Shown here in pieces: positions 8,212-18,452 of a DNA stretch of 64,000 nt. Numbering within the stretch: the first letter of the stretch is position 1; every line of letters starts with the position of its first letter. The stretch is from the NCBI GenBank assembly GCA_038534195.1, contig JBCAXE010000012.1:1-64000 (forward strand), in the 5' to 3' direction. The notes under the pieces are model-generated. The model had not been told where the DNA came from and ran no database searches. It worked only from the letters and a program-made list of their open reading frames with translations. The position numbers and the translations under genes were made by a program. The DNA comes from JAJFFW01 sp038534195 (lineage in GTDB: Bacteria > Pseudomonadota > Alphaproteobacteria > Caulobacterales > Parvularculaceae).

Positions 8212-11200
8212 ATGGCGGAAGGTTTTCACGTAGATGATGATGAGAAAACGCTCGCTGAGGTTATCGATCTGGCGAAAAAGTCACCGGACGAGAAAAACGG
8301 TCCGTTAACCCCCGCGTTTGAACATTATTTGACGCAAATGGTGCGTTACGCCACCGGCGAGGACCGAAACTGGGACGAGCCGGAATCGCTTCTGGAGCGG
8401 GCCGCGGAGGCCTGGAGCATCAGCGAACAACGCGCCCCCGGCGCCAGCATCGTTCTCCTTCGGCCAAAAGAATCCAAAGGATGGCGTTCGGAGCGCCTCG
8501 TTTTGGATATTATCGCGGAAGATAAACCCTTCCTCGTCGACTCAATCTCCGCTGCGCTGAGCGACGCCGGCAAGCCGGTTTCCTTCTTTGTCAACGCCAT
8601 CGTCGATATTCATCGCGATACGGACGGCCGCCGCGTCGCTAAGGGCGGCGCCGCGATCCGCGAGTCCATGATCCACGCTGAAATGGACCCGGCGTTTAAT
8701 GAAGGCGAAATCGAGGCGCTTCAGCAAGAGCTGGAACATGTCCTCAACGACGTCACCGTCGCCGTTGAGGATTGGGAGCCCATGCGCGCCCGACTCGCCG
8801 CCTGTATTGCGCAGCTGGAACGCGCCCAGACCATCGGCGTTGACCGCGAGGATCAGCGTGAGGCGGTCGAGTTTTTAAAATGGCTGTGGGACAACCGCTT
8901 CGCCTTTCTCGGCGTCCGCCATTACGAGTATTCCAGCGAAGACGACGAGGTCTCATTCCGTCACGATGAAAAAGCCGACCTCGGCATTCTGAAGGACAAA
9001 TCACGACGCGTCTTAAAGAGCACCTATTCCGAACAAGGACATTTGTCGCCGGCGGTTGAAGATTTTATGCAGTCGGGCGAGCCGATCCTGGTGGCGAAAG
9101 CCAACGCCAAATCGCTTGTCCACCGCCGCGCATACATGGACTATATCGGCGTCAAGACGTATGCGGCGAACGGCGACGTCATCGGCGAGGATCGCTTCGT
9201 CGGCCTTCTCACTGCCGAAGCCTATAATCGTCCCGCCACGGATATTCCTTTGCTGCGCGCCAAGGTTCGAAAAGTCGTCGAAAACGCCCGCTTCGCGCCA
9301 GGCGGTCACAACGAAAAGGCGCTCGTTAACATCCTCGAGACATATCCGCGCGACGAAATGTTCCAGGTGGATGTGAATACGATCGCCGATACGGCGCTTG
9401 GCATCTTGCGGCTCTACAAGCGCCCCCGCGTCAAGCTGTTTTTGCGGCGCGACCGGTTCGACCGGTTCATATCCGCGCTCGCTTTCGTGCCGCGCGACCG
9501 GTTCAGTTCTAATGTGCGTGAAGCGATCGGACGCTATCTCGCCGCTACCTTTAACGGGCGCGTCTCGGCTTTTTACCCGTTTTTCGGCGACGCCGCGCTC
9601 GTCCGCGTCCACTTTATCATCGGCATCGACGCCGGCGCGCCGGAAGGGCCCGGCCTGACCGTGATGACGCGCGACGTCAGGGCGATCTGCCGCGAATGGC
9701 GCGATGATCTTCTCGACGCCATGCGCGAAGCGGGCTCGCAGGCGCCCTCGGCGCTCTTTCAACGCTATGAGCGGGCGTTCGATCCGGCCTATCAACATCA
9801 AACGAGCGTCACCGAAGCGCTTGAAGATGTCGCGATTATTGAGAGTTTGAAGCCGCAGGATCTGAGCCCGCGCGTCTTTCGCAGAACGGGAGACGGCCCC
9901 GGCGAAATTCGGCTCAAACTTTACTCCGCCGACGGTCCGATCAAACTCTCAAAACTTGTGCCGATCATCGAAAACCTTGGGCTCGATGTCATCCAGGAAG
10001 CAGGCTACGCAGTCACGCCGTCTGATAATGGACAAACCGCTTTATGGATTCATGATATCTATGCGGAAGAAAGTCACGGCCGCGATATTGATATCGATGC
10101 GGTCAAACCGCTCCTGGAAGATACGATCTCCGCAATTCTAATCGGCGCATGTGAAGACGACATGTTCAATGCTCTCGTGGTGCTGTCAGGACTGAACTGG
10201 CGTGAAGCGTGGATGATCCGTGCCGCCTCAAGGCATCATATTCAAGCCGGCTTTCCTTATTCGCTGCAATATATGGCCGAAGCCTTGATGAATAACGCCG
10301 GCATTGTGCGCGATCTGATGGGCGTCTTTCACGCGCGCTTTAATCCGGCCGGGCCCAAAAAAGCGGCGGAACGCGAAAAGGAAGTGGCGGCGGCCGAAGA
10401 GAAAGTCCTCGCCGCTGTGGAGGCGGTCACAAGCCTCGACGAAGACCGCATCATACGCCGGTACTTAAACCTCTTCGCTGCAATTACACGGACGAATTTC
10501 TACCAACGGCTTCCGAAAGATGTGGTCAAACCCTACATCTCGTTCAAAATCGACAGCGCAAAAATCGCTGAACTCCCCGATCCGAAACCTTACCGCGAAA
10601 TATTCGTCTCCGGTCCCCGCGTCGACGGCGTGCATTTGCGGTTCGGTCCCGTCTCTCGCGGGGGCTTGCGCTGGTCGGACCGGCGCGAAGATTTTCGTAC
10701 GGAAGTGTTGGGGCTTGTTAAGGCCCAACGGGTCAAGAACGCTGTCATCGTGCCGACAGGCTCTAAGGGATGTTTCTACCCTAAACAATTGCCCGTCGGC
10801 GGCGACCGCGCGGAAGTTTACGAAGAAGGCCGCGAGGCCTACAAAGTCTTTATCTGCGGACTGCTCGATCTGACCGACAATATCGTCGACGGAAAAATTG
10901 TCTCTCCATCGAACCTTGTTCGGTGGGATGACCCGGACCCTTACCTAGTGGTCGCGGCGGACAAGGGAACAGCGGCGTTCTCCGACACGGCGAACGGGAT
11001 TTCGCAAGACTATAATTTCTGGCTCGGCGACGCGTTCGCATCCGGCGGCTCGGCGGGCTACGATCACAAAGTAATGGGCATCACTGCGCGCGGCGCCTGG
11101 GAAGCGGTGAAACGCCATTTCCGCGAAGCGGGCAAGGACATTCAAACGCAACCGTTCACAGCCGCCGGCGTCGGCGATATGTCCGGCGACGTCTTCGGCA

Positions 11201-13095
11201 ACGGCATGCTTCTTTCGGAAAAAACGACGCTTGTGGCGGCATTCGACCATCGCGACATCTTTATCGACCCGGACCCTGACCCGGCGACGTCTTACACAGA
11301 GCGCAAGCGTCTCTTTGATATGCCGCGTTCAAGCTGGGCCGACTATGATCCGAAACTGATCTCGGAAGGCGGCGGTGTTTTTTCGAGGAACACGAAGTCA
11401 ATCGCCCTAACCGCGCAAATGAAGGCGTTGCTCAACGTCGAAGATGACAAACTAGCGCCCAATCAGCTCATCCAGGCGATCCTCAAAGCGCCGGTCGAAC
11501 TCTTCTGGCTCGGCGGCATCGGCACGTATATCAAAGCGTCCGATGAAGAAACCTGGCAAGTGGGCGACCGCGGCAATGACGCGGTCCGCATCGACGCGCG
11601 CGACGCCGGTGCGAGCGTGATCGGCGAAGGCGCCAATCTCGGCTTGACGCAAAAAGCGCGCATCGAATTTGCGCGTAAGGGCGGGCGCATCAATACGGAC
11701 GCCGTCGATAATTCCGCGGGCGTCGATTCATCCGACCATGAAGTCAACATCAAAATCTTGCTCTCCGGCGCGATTGAACAGGGCGAGCTGAAAGCGGCCG
11801 ACCGCAACGCGCTTCTGAGCGACATGACCGAAGATGTGGCGCAACACGTGCTGACGCACAATTACGCGCAAACCCGCGCTCTATCGCAAATGGAAGCCAC
11901 CGCCGCCGACGATCTCGATGCGCATGTGCGGCTGATGACGGCGCTTGAACAATCGGGGCGCCTCGACCGGGCCCTTGAATACCTTCCCGATGCGGAACAC
12001 ATCGCGCATCTGCGCGGCCAACGCCATGGGCTGAGCCGGCCAGAACTGGCCGTGCTTCTGGCGTACTCGAAAAACTGGCTTTTTGAGGAACTCGTTGAAT
12101 CAAGCGCGCCGGACGATCCTTCCCTCGAACGCGAACTCTTTGATTATTTCCCGGAAGCATCGCGGCGATTCAACAGTGCAATCGTCAAACACCGTCTCCG
12201 CCGGGAAATTATCGCAACGCGCTTGTCGAACGAAATTGTCGATACGTGCGGGCCGAGCTTTCCCTATCGCGCTGTTGAGGCGACTGGCGCCCGCTTTTCC
12301 GACATCGCGCTTTCCTATGAGGCGGCGCGGCGCATTTTAAACCTCACCGAATTCGCGCAAAGCGTTGACGGGCTCGATAATCAGATTAATGCAGGCGTCC
12401 AGATTGAGCTCTACAACGCCGCATCGACATTGCTGCGCGAGCAGCTTTACCGGATCGCAAGCGGCGCCAAAACGAGCGCCATCCTCGAAAAACGCGGCGT
12501 GGACGGCTTGATCACCGAATATGCGGCGTCGGTCGGAATTCTGAAACAGGCGCTGCCGTCAACCCTACCCGACCGCGCATGCCGCCTTCTTAACGAGCGG
12601 ATCGCAAACTGGCGTGAGCTCGACGCGCCGGACGAGATCGCCAAGGAAGCGGCGCTTATGCCGTCGCTGGAACTCGTATTCGATATTGTCAATCTGTCCA
12701 AAGAAACGGGATGGAAAGAAGACGCGGCCAGCGCCATCTTTTTGGGCGTCGGCGACAGGCTCAATATTGATGTTATTCGCGCCGCAACCAAGAAATCACC
12801 GCCTGCGGACTATTACGATAAGCTGGCGGTGCGCCGTCTTCTGGAAGATCTTGCCCTTAGGCAAACCGGTCTTGCGAAAAACCTGATCCAACAAGCGGGA
12901 GACGCGCCTGACGGTCCTCCGGACTCGTGGGTTGGCGGGCTCATCGACGCCTGGTGCGACCATGACCAGGTCGGCTTCAGACGGTATCAGCGCTTTATCG
13001 ACGAGCTGGAAGTCAAGTCCGGCATGAGCGTTTCGAAATTATCGCTCCTGAACCGCAAACTCTTCGACCTCGAAGAACGGCTTCTCACGCTCTAG
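8212..13095 (+). CDS. gdhZ: NAD-specific glutamate dehydrogenase, large (about 180 kDa) class
   Basis: This 1627-residue protein has the length and layout of the large NAD-dependent glutamate dehydrogenases, which convert glutamate to 2-oxoglutarate and ammonium. The first 700 or so residues form the ACT-like regulatory region. The catalytic core carries GGLRWSDRREDFR near residue 816 and VPTGSKGCF near 846 (substrate Lys region), followed by the NAD domain with GVGDMSGDVFGNG and IGEGANLG. GGAGGAGCC precedes the ATG. In Caulobacter the homologue links metabolism to cell division through FtsZ and KidO, a role that cannot be judged here. It ends seven bases from the convergent purH. Confidence 0.97.
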   Translation: MAEGFHVDDDEKTLAEVIDLAKKSPDEKNGPLTPAFEHYLTQMVRYATGEDRNWDEPESLLERAAEAWSISEQRAPGASIVLLRPKESKGWRSERLVLDIIAEDKPFLVDSISAALSDAGKPVSFFVNAIVDIHRDTDGRRVAKGGAAIRESMIHAEMDPAFNEGEIEALQQELEHVLNDVTVAVEDWEPMRARLAACIAQLERAQTIGVDREDQREAVEFLKWLWDNRFAFLGVRHYEYSSEDDEVSFRHDEKADLGILKDKSRRVLKSTYSEQGHLSPAVEDFMQSGEPILVAKANAKSLVHRRAYMDYIGVKTYAANGDVIGEDRFVGLLTAEAYNRPATDIPLLRAKVRKVVENARFAPGGHNEKALVNILETYPRDEMFQVDVNTIADTALGILRLYKRPRVKLFLRRDRFDRFISALAFVPRDRFSSNVREAIGRYLAATFNGRVSAFYPFFGDAALVRVHFIIGIDAGAPEGPGLTVMTRDVRAICREWRDDLLDAMREAGSQAPSALFQRYERAFDPAYQHQTSVTEALEDVAIIESLKPQDLSPRVFRRTGDGPGEIRLKLYSADGPIKLSKLVPIIENLGLDVIQEAGYAVTPSDNGQTALWIHDIYAEESHGRDIDIDAVKPLLEDTISAILIGACEDDMFNALVVLSGLNWREAWMIRAASRHHIQAGFPYSLQYMAEALMNNAGIVRDLMGVFHARFNPAGPKKAAEREKEVAAAEEKVLAAVEAVTSLDEDRIIRRYLNLFAAITRTNFYQRLPKDVVKPYISFKIDSAKIAELPDPKPYREIFVSGPRVDGVHLRFGPVSRGGLRWSDRREDFRTEVLGLVKAQRVKNAVIVPTGSKGCFYPKQLPVGGDRAEVYEEGREAYKVFICGLLDLTDNIVDGKIVSPSNLVRWDDPDPYLVVAADKGTAAFSDTANGISQDYNFWLGDAFASGGSAGYDHKVMGITARGAWEAVKRHFREAGKDIQTQPFTAAGVGDMSGDVFGNGMLLSEKTTLVAAFDHRDIFIDPDPDPATSYTERKRLFDMPRSSWADYDPKLISEGGGVFSRNTKSIALTAQMKALLNVEDDKLAPNQLIQAILKAPVELFWLGGIGTYIKASDEETWQVGDRGNDAVRIDARDAGASVIGEGANLGLTQKARIEFARKGGRINTDAVDNSAGVDSSDHEVNIKILLSGAIEQGELKAADRNALLSDMTEDVAQHVLTHNYAQTRALSQMEATAADDLDAHVRLMTALEQSGRLDRALEYLPDAEHIAHLRGQRHGLSRPELAVLLAYSKNWLFEELVESSAPDDPSLERELFDYFPEASRRFNSAIVKHRLRREIIATRLSNEIVDTCGPSFPYRAVEATGARFSDIALSYEAARRILNLTEFAQSVDGLDNQINAGVQIELYNAASTLLREQLYRIASGAKTSAILEKRGVDGLITEYAASVGILKQALPSTLPDRACRLLNERIANWRELDAPDEIAKEAALMPSLELVFDIVNLSKETGWKEDAASAIFLGVGDRLNIDVIRAATKKSPPADYYDKLAVRRLLEDLALRQTGLAKNLIQQAGDAPDGPPDSWVGGLIDAWCDHDQVGFRRYQRFIDELEVKSGMSVSKLSLLNRKLFDLEERLLTL

Positions 13096-13102
13096 CTCAA
13101 TA

Positions 13103-14683
13103 TTAGTGGCGGAAATGGCGCATGCCAGTGAACACCATGGCGAGACCCGCTTCGTCCGCTGCGGCGATCACCTCTTCGTCGCGCATTGAACCGCCCGGTT
13201 GGATGATCGCGGTCGCCCCAGCGGCGGCGGCGGCGAGCAACCCGTCAGCGAACGGAAAGAACGCGTCTGAAGCGACCACGGATCCTTGCGCCAACGGCTC
13301 CGCAATCTCGGCGGCCTTCGCGGCTTCCGCAGACTTTTGCGCGGCGATACGGCTGGAATCGATACGGCTCATTTGACCAGCCCCGATCCCCACGGTCGCG
13401 CCGTCTTTCACGTAAACAATGGCGTTCGATTTCACGTGCTTGGCGACGCGGAACGCAAAAAGAAGATCGTCCAATTCTTGTTCCGTGGGGCGCCGTTTTG
13501 AAACGATTTTCAAGTCGTCTCTTGTAACGCATCCATGGTCACGCGTCTGGGCCAAAAAGCCGCCCGCGAGCGGTTTGATCACATATCCGGGCGCCGCGGG
13601 GTCCGGAAGCCCGTCCGCGAGCAACACGCGAATGTTCTTCTTTTTTGAAAAAACGTCGAGCGCAGCAGGGTCAGCGTCTGGCGCAATAATGACTTCCGTG
13701 AATGTCTCGATGATTTTTACGGCTGTCTCCGCGTCAATCGATCGGTTGAGCGCGACAATGCCGCCGAACGCCGACACGGGATCGCAGCGCAACGCCATCT
13801 CATAAGCGTCGATCAGCGCCGCCCCCGTAGCGACGCCGCATGGATTGGCGTGTTTGATGATGGCGACCGACGGGCGGTCGGCGCCAAGCTCAGCGACCAG
13901 CTCATAGGCCGCGTCCGTATCGTTCAGATTATTATAGGAAAGCTCTTTACCCTGAATTTGCCGGGCGGTGGCGACGCCGGGTCTGGCGTCGCTCGTCCGA
14001 TAGAACGCCGCTTTTTGATGCGGGTTTTCACCGTACCGCAGCGTTTGCGAAAGCGCGCCAGCCATCGTGAAGCGCTCCGGAAACGCCTCGCCAACCTCGC
14101 CTGCCATCCATGTTGCAATCGCGCTGTCATAAGCGGCGGTGCGTGCATAAGCCTTCGCCGCCAACGCCCGGCGCGTTTCATAGAAAAGACCGCCCTCTTC
14201 CAATTCTTCGATGATGCGGCCGTAATCGCCGGGATCGGTCACCACCGCGACGCCGTCATGGTTTTTCGCCGCGGCACGGATCATCGCCGGCCCGCCAATA
14301 TCGATGTTTTCAACGCATGTCTGATAATCGCCGCCGGCCGCCAGCGTCGCTTCGAATGGATATAGATTCACAACAAGCAGATCGATGGGGAGGATGCCGT
14401 GCGTTTCCATCGCCGCGACGTGTTCGCGATTATCACGCAAGGCGAGAAGGCCGCCATGAACATTCGGATGTAGCGTTTTAACCCGGCCGTCCATCATCTC
14501 CGGAAAATCCGTCAGGCTGGAAACGTCGGACACGTCTAGCCCTGCTTCGCGCAAGGTGCGCGCGGTGCCCCCTGTGGAGACGAGCGCCACGCCTTTCGCG
14601 GCTAGACTTTTCGCAAAGTCGACAATGCCGTCCTTATCAGAAACGGAAAGTAGCGCCCGCCGGACGGGTCTGGTCTTGGACAT
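13103..14683 (-). CDS. purH: Bifunctional AICAR transformylase / IMP cyclohydrolase
   Basis: The 526-residue product catalyses the last two steps of IMP synthesis: formyl transfer to AICAR and ring closure. The N-terminal MGS-like cyclohydrolase domain has VSTGGTARTL near residue 35 and DGRVKTLHP near 66. The AICAR transformylase domain carries the catalytic KHANPCG around residues 273-279 and the C-terminal SDAFFPFADG motif. Length matches the family. It is the last gene of the rpe / heparinase-like / CapD-like / purH run. Heparinase-like next to purH is common in alphaproteobacteria, whereas the intervening CapD-like gene is less usual. Confidence 0.98.
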   Translation of the reverse strand: MSKTRPVRRALLSVSDKDGIVDFAKSLAAKGVALVSTGGTARTLREAGLDVSDVSSLTDFPEMMDGRVKTLHPNVHGGLLALRDNREHVAAMETHGILPIDLLVVNLYPFEATLAAGGDYQTCVENIDIGGPAMIRAAAKNHDGVAVVTDPGDYGRIIEELEEGGLFYETRRALAAKAYARTAAYDSAIATWMAGEVGEAFPERFTMAGALSQTLRYGENPHQKAAFYRTSDARPGVATARQIQGKELSYNNLNDTDAAYELVAELGADRPSVAIIKHANPCGVATGAALIDAYEMALRCDPVSAFGGIVALNRSIDAETAVKIIETFTEVIIAPDADPAALDVFSKKKNIRVLLADGLPDPAAPGYVIKPLAGGFLAQTRDHGCVTRDDLKIVSKRRPTEQELDDLLFAFRVAKHVKSNAIVYVKDGATVGIGAGQMSRIDSSRIAAQKSAEAAKAAEIAEPLAQGSVVASDAFFPFADGLLAAAAAGATAIIQPGGSMRDEEVIAAADEAGLAMVFTGMRHFRH

Positions 14684-14757
14684 ATCGCGCTCCTGAATTG
14701 CGGCCTGCGCTCTAGCGAGTACGAAGACTCCGCGGGCGGGTCAATCGCGATCGAAGG

Positions 14758-15954
14758 TCAGCGCATCGCGGAGCGATTGTCGGCGGTCCGGGCGTCGCTT
14801 TCGGTCGGATTGAATTCCGGCACCAGATGATGCACCGCCTCGTCGAGCGCTTGCCGGTCGCCGTCCGCGGCGCTGTCGATCACATCGCAGAAGCGAGGGT
14901 TCAGGATCGGTAGGTCGATCATGGCGGGCGACGCGAGGAGGACGCCGTCCGCCCCGGTTTTGATCAGCTTTTCCGTATCAAGGAACATTTCCTCAAAGAG
15001 TTTTTCACCAGGACGCAACCCGGAAAATTCAATTTTAATGTCTTCGCCAGGCTTAAACCCATGAGCCTCAATCAGCCGTTTCGCCAGATCAAGAATGCGC
15101 ACAGGCTCACCCATATCGAGCACGAAGATGCGTCCGTCATGGGTCACGACGCTTTTCGCCGCATTATCGAGGCTCGCAGCCTGAAGCACCAGTTGGACCG
15201 CTTCGCGCGTTGTCATGAAGTATCGGCAAATGTCCGGGTGCGTCACAGTGACGGGCCCCCCTTGTGCGATCTGGCGCTCAAATAGCGGGGCCACAGAGCC
15301 GGTCGACCCCAAGACATTGCCGAACCGGACCGTAACGAAGCGCGTGTCGTTCTGCGCAACGTCTAGCGCCTGTGCGTAAAGTTCTGCGATCCGTTTGGTC
15401 GCGCCCATAAAGCTGGTGGGGTTCACGGCTTTGTCAGTGGAAATAAAGACTACGGATTCCGCTTTGACCGTCAGCGCCGCATCGAAGACGTTTTTGGCGC
15501 CCAGAACATTGGTCAGCGCACCGCCGCACCGGTTTTGTTCAACGATGGGCACATGTTTATACGCGGCCGCGTGCAAAACGATATCCGGCCTTACTTCTTC
15601 AAACACGCGGGATAAGTGCTCCATCCGGCACACATCCGTCAACGCAGTATAAAGACGATCGCCTCGCCCCGCCTCGCGCATTTCAAGATCGATTTGGTAG
15701 AGATTGAATTCTGCATTATCGAGCAGGGCGAGCCGTGAGGGGTCGAACGCCGCCGCCTGGCGCACCAGCTCCGAACCGATTGTGCCCCCAGCCCCAGTGA
15801 TCAAGACGCGCTTACCAGCGATAAGACTTTGCGCGGCGCGCTGATCAATTTTTCGCGAGGGACGCTGCAGCAACGTGGCGAGATCAACAGGCGGCGTTTG
15901 AGCTGAGGGCGTTTGCGGCGTTAATGTCGCCGCCAGTTTTCGAAAAAGTCGCAC
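14758..15954 (-). CDS. CapD/FlaA1-type nucleotide-sugar 4,6-dehydratase, soluble form
   Basis: The 398-residue product is an extended short-chain dehydrogenase related to UDP-GlcNAc 4,6-dehydratases used in surface-polysaccharide synthesis. It has the NAD-binding GAGGTIGSE near residue 54, ISTDKAVNPTS, and MGATK as the MxxxK version of the catalytic YxxxK. WbpM/PglF-like relatives carry four or more membrane helices before this domain; here only a 45-residue linker remains, so this is the soluble, membrane-domain-less form. It sits between the heparinase-like gene (59 bases upstream) and purH (74 bases downstream), probably in one transcript. The exact substrate is not determinable. Confidence 0.85.
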   Translation of the reverse strand: MRLFRKLAATLTPQTPSAQTPPVDLATLLQRPSRKIDQRAAQSLIAGKRVLITGAGGTIGSELVRQAAAFDPSRLALLDNAEFNLYQIDLEMREAGRGDRLYTALTDVCRMEHLSRVFEEVRPDIVLHAAAYKHVPIVEQNRCGGALTNVLGAKNVFDAALTVKAESVVFISTDKAVNPTSFMGATKRIAELYAQALDVAQNDTRFVTVRFGNVLGSTGSVAPLFERQIAQGGPVTVTHPDICRYFMTTREAVQLVLQAASLDNAAKSVVTHDGRIFVLDMGEPVRILDLAKRLIEAHGFKPGEDIKIEFSGLRPGEKLFEEMFLDTEKLIKTGADGVLLASPAMIDLPILNPRFCDVIDSAADGDRQALDEAVHHLVPEFNPTESDARTADNRSAMR

Positions 15955-16013
15955 CCGTTAAATCCCGTCCGTTAGATCAGTCAACTAATGCGGCCTGCCG
16001 CCCTTCTCGTTCT

Positions 16014-17690
16014 CTATCCTGCGTCAACGCGCCGGAACCCCCATTTGATGACCATATCGCCGTCGCGCGCCGGTTCCAACCCATCGGCGCGCAGAACAAT
16101 TTGCTCGGTCGCCTTTGGTGCGCCGCCCTCGCCGCAGTAAATACTTTTTTCAATATCTAAGTGTTTGCAATTGGTCCGAAATCGCCATCCTTCGTGGTTC
16201 GGGGCCGCCAAAATTACGGATTTTCCATCTCGCGCGCGCGAGGCGCGCACCGCCGGGTGCAGATGAAATCGGACCACGAGACTTTGCGCAAAGGCTTTGC
16301 TGAGACCGCTCAACCGTTCCTGGCCGCGCAGATCATCGCCGCGCGCGGCCACAAAAAACCGGCGAATATAACGCAACGCTTCCGCATCAACGGTACGTTC
16401 AATTTCCAGCAACTGGCCCCGCGCATCCTCACCGCGGCGATGGGTGACGCTGCCGCCGGTCAGGATGACGCCCTCTTCCGCTTTTAGATCGGACGTAAGA
16501 CAGGAATGCGCATCCGGTTTGCGCAGCGCCTTCACCCAGTCCCCCGACAGATGAGCGCCGCTGCCGCAATTCAAGACCATCCGTGCGCGCCCCGAAGAGA
16601 AATGAAACGAACCGCCGCCTTTAAACCGATGTTCAGGTTGCGCATCGCTCGACGCGCCAGCGCGCATGGCCGCGCCCGTATCGGCGATCAGCGTCAGCCG
16701 CCCGGCGTCAAGCCGTTGAAATCCGCTATGGCGCGCGAATCCGATCGGCGTATCGTCGCGATCACCTCCGCTTAACGCCGTCACCAGCGCGCGGCCGTCA
16801 TCTTCGTAACCGCCGTTGAAAACCGCGAGCCCGCCGTCCCCACTGCGAAAAAGCTGAAGAAACGCCGTTGCGCGCGCCGACACATGGCGTAGAAATCCGG
16901 GGGCAGACAAGCGCCGCGCATCCAAAGCCTTCAACACCATTTGCAGACGGATGATAATGCTAAGCTGATGGGACGGATTACGGCTCACATGACCGCCGTC
17001 AGGGCGCATCTGCAACCGTAACTCACGCCGCAGCATTTCCAGACCGCGCTCAGCCGGACCGTCGCACCCTGGAAGGCAAAGCGAGGCGATGGTGAGCCCC
17101 ATGGCCGTCATCAATCGTTCATAGCCGGTGTTCGCCCGATGAGAGGCCTTTACGAGGTGTCGCGTTTGCCGCGCCATGGAGGTTAGGACGCGGCTGCGCC
17201 ATAGCGCGTCACCGCCGCGCAAAATAAGCCCGCCATGGCAGCATAATTGGGTCAGACGTTCCGCCGTATGATACGGGGCCCAGGCCTCGGGCGACCATTT
17301 TTCATAGCGATCAAGCCACCCTTTCATGATCGCGCGCGCCGGCGCTTTGCCCCCATCGCCGAGCGCCGTCATATGTCGAAGCCAGGAGAAGTCCTGAAGA
17401 AACGCATGCAAGGCGCTAGGCGCGGTCGCTCTGTCCCAGACGTCGGCGAGTTCGCCTTCGCAATCGATCGACTGCGATCCGATCGTGAGCTTTCCCGCGG
17501 CCAGCATTTTCGCCGCCGCCTCATCGGGCGTACGCGGATCAACCGGCATGAAATAGAAGCGATCGGGCGCCGGTCCCTTTAATTGCGCCTGATAGAACGG
17601 GCTCTCGCCCCAGGCGCGCTGCAGGCGGTTCATCATGCGCGCGCGCGGCGGGCGGCTGTCAGTCAGCTTTTTTGCAGAGGGGCCGGACAC
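16014..17690 (-). CDS. Heparinase II/III family protein
   Basis: The 558-residue product resembles heparinase II/III-like polysaccharide lyases, with a helical N-terminal toroid (AWGESPFYQAQLKG; PSHQLSIIIRLQ) and a C-terminal beta-sandwich with GGGSFHFSSG and VTHRRG. Known members cleave uronic-acid glycans; members next to purH in alphaproteobacteria have no proven substrate. The GTG at 17690 lies three bases after the rpe stop, implying translational coupling; an ATG pair 18-19 codons later is an alternative start that coincides with where family similarity begins. No signal peptide is visible, so it is predicted cytoplasmic. Confidence 0.85.
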   Translation of the reverse strand: MSGPSAKKLTDSRPPRARMMNRLQRAWGESPFYQAQLKGPAPDRFYFMPVDPRTPDEAAAKMLAAGKLTIGSQSIDCEGELADVWDRATAPSALHAFLQDFSWLRHMTALGDGGKAPARAIMKGWLDRYEKWSPEAWAPYHTAERLTQLCCHGGLILRGGDALWRSRVLTSMARQTRHLVKASHRANTGYERLMTAMGLTIASLCLPGCDGPAERGLEMLRRELRLQMRPDGGHVSRNPSHQLSIIIRLQMVLKALDARRLSAPGFLRHVSARATAFLQLFRSGDGGLAVFNGGYEDDGRALVTALSGGDRDDTPIGFARHSGFQRLDAGRLTLIADTGAAMRAGASSDAQPEHRFKGGGSFHFSSGRARMVLNCGSGAHLSGDWVKALRKPDAHSCLTSDLKAEEGVILTGGSVTHRRGEDARGQLLEIERTVDAEALRYIRRFFVAARGDDLRGQERLSGLSKAFAQSLVVRFHLHPAVRASRARDGKSVILAAPNHEGWRFRTNCKHLDIEKSIYCGEGGAPKATEQIVLRADGLEPARDGDMVIKWGFRRVDAG

Positions 17691-17693
17691 AAT

Positions 17694-18353
17694 TCATCGC
17701 CCCCGCAACGCATCAATATTAGCGGCGTACTCATTCGGCGCGCCCTTAAAAACGGCCGAGCCCGCAACCAGCACATCGGCGCCGGCGGCAATCACCTGCG
17801 GCGCGGTTTGCGCATTCACGCCGCCGTCCACTTCCAACATAATGTCGCGGCCTGAACGATCGATCATGGTCCGGAGCGTCTCGATCTTTTTCAGTTGCGA
17901 GGAAATAAAGCTCTGACCGCCAAATCCCGGATTAACGCTCATCACCAGGATCAGGTCCGCCTCATCGAGGACAGGCTCCACGAGCGACGCCGGCGATCCC
18001 GGATTGAGCGCGACGCCTGCCTTGACGCCGGCCCCTTTAATTCGTTGCAGTGTGCGATGTAGATGCGGTCCCGCTTCAGGGTGCACGGTTAAGATATCTG
18101 CGCCCGCGTCCACGAATGCGTCGATATAGGCGTCCACGGGCGAAATCATCAGATGCACGTCGAACGGCTTTTGCGTTACTGGCCGGATCGCCTTCACCAC
18201 CATCGGGCCGATGGTCAGGTTCGGCACATAATGCCCGTCCATCACATCCACATGGATGAAGTCGGCCCCGGCGGCGTCGATAGCCGCGACCTCGTCGCCG
18301 AGACGGGCGAAATCAGCGGACAGAATGGATGGTGCAATACGCGCGACGCTCAT
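17694..18353 (-). CDS. rpe: Ribulose-phosphate 3-epimerase
   Basis: The 219-residue TIM barrel interconverts ribulose 5-phosphate and xylulose 5-phosphate. Metal and catalytic motifs are in place: APSILSADF near residue 7, FIHVDVMDGHYVPNLT near 32-47, MSVNPGFGGQ near 140 and LEVDGGVN near 175. The length is standard. It begins the run leading to purH, and a terminator at 18422-18452 insulates its promoter region from the upstream gene. Confidence 0.97.
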   Translation of the reverse strand: MSVARIAPSILSADFARLGDEVAAIDAAGADFIHVDVMDGHYVPNLTIGPMVVKAIRPVTQKPFDVHLMISPVDAYIDAFVDAGADILTVHPEAGPHLHRTLQRIKGAGVKAGVALNPGSPASLVEPVLDEADLILVMSVNPGFGGQSFISSQLKKIETLRTMIDRSGRDIMLEVDGGVNAQTAPQVIAAGADVLVAGSAVFKGAPNEYAANIDALRGR

Positions 18354-18421
18354 CTCATCGGTCTATCTTGATGCGCCTTCCATGCGCAACAAGCGCCGTC
18401 TGAATTCAACGTAACGGGGAT

Positions 18422-18452
18422 AAAAAAAAGCCCCGCTCGATGGGAGCGGGGC
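18422..18452 (-). terminator. Rho-independent terminator
   Basis: A perfect 9-bp stem (GCCCCGCTC at 18430-18438 with GAGCGGGGC at 18444-18452) is followed on the minus strand by eight U residues (A run at 18422-18429). It ends transcription from the AhpD-like gene or the small RNA, ahead of the rpe promoter. Confidence 0.92.

Noticed and set aside
9013..9801. 262-codon antisense frame inside the glutamate dehydrogenase gene
   Set aside because: A shadow of a strongly supported enzyme gene, without any motif.
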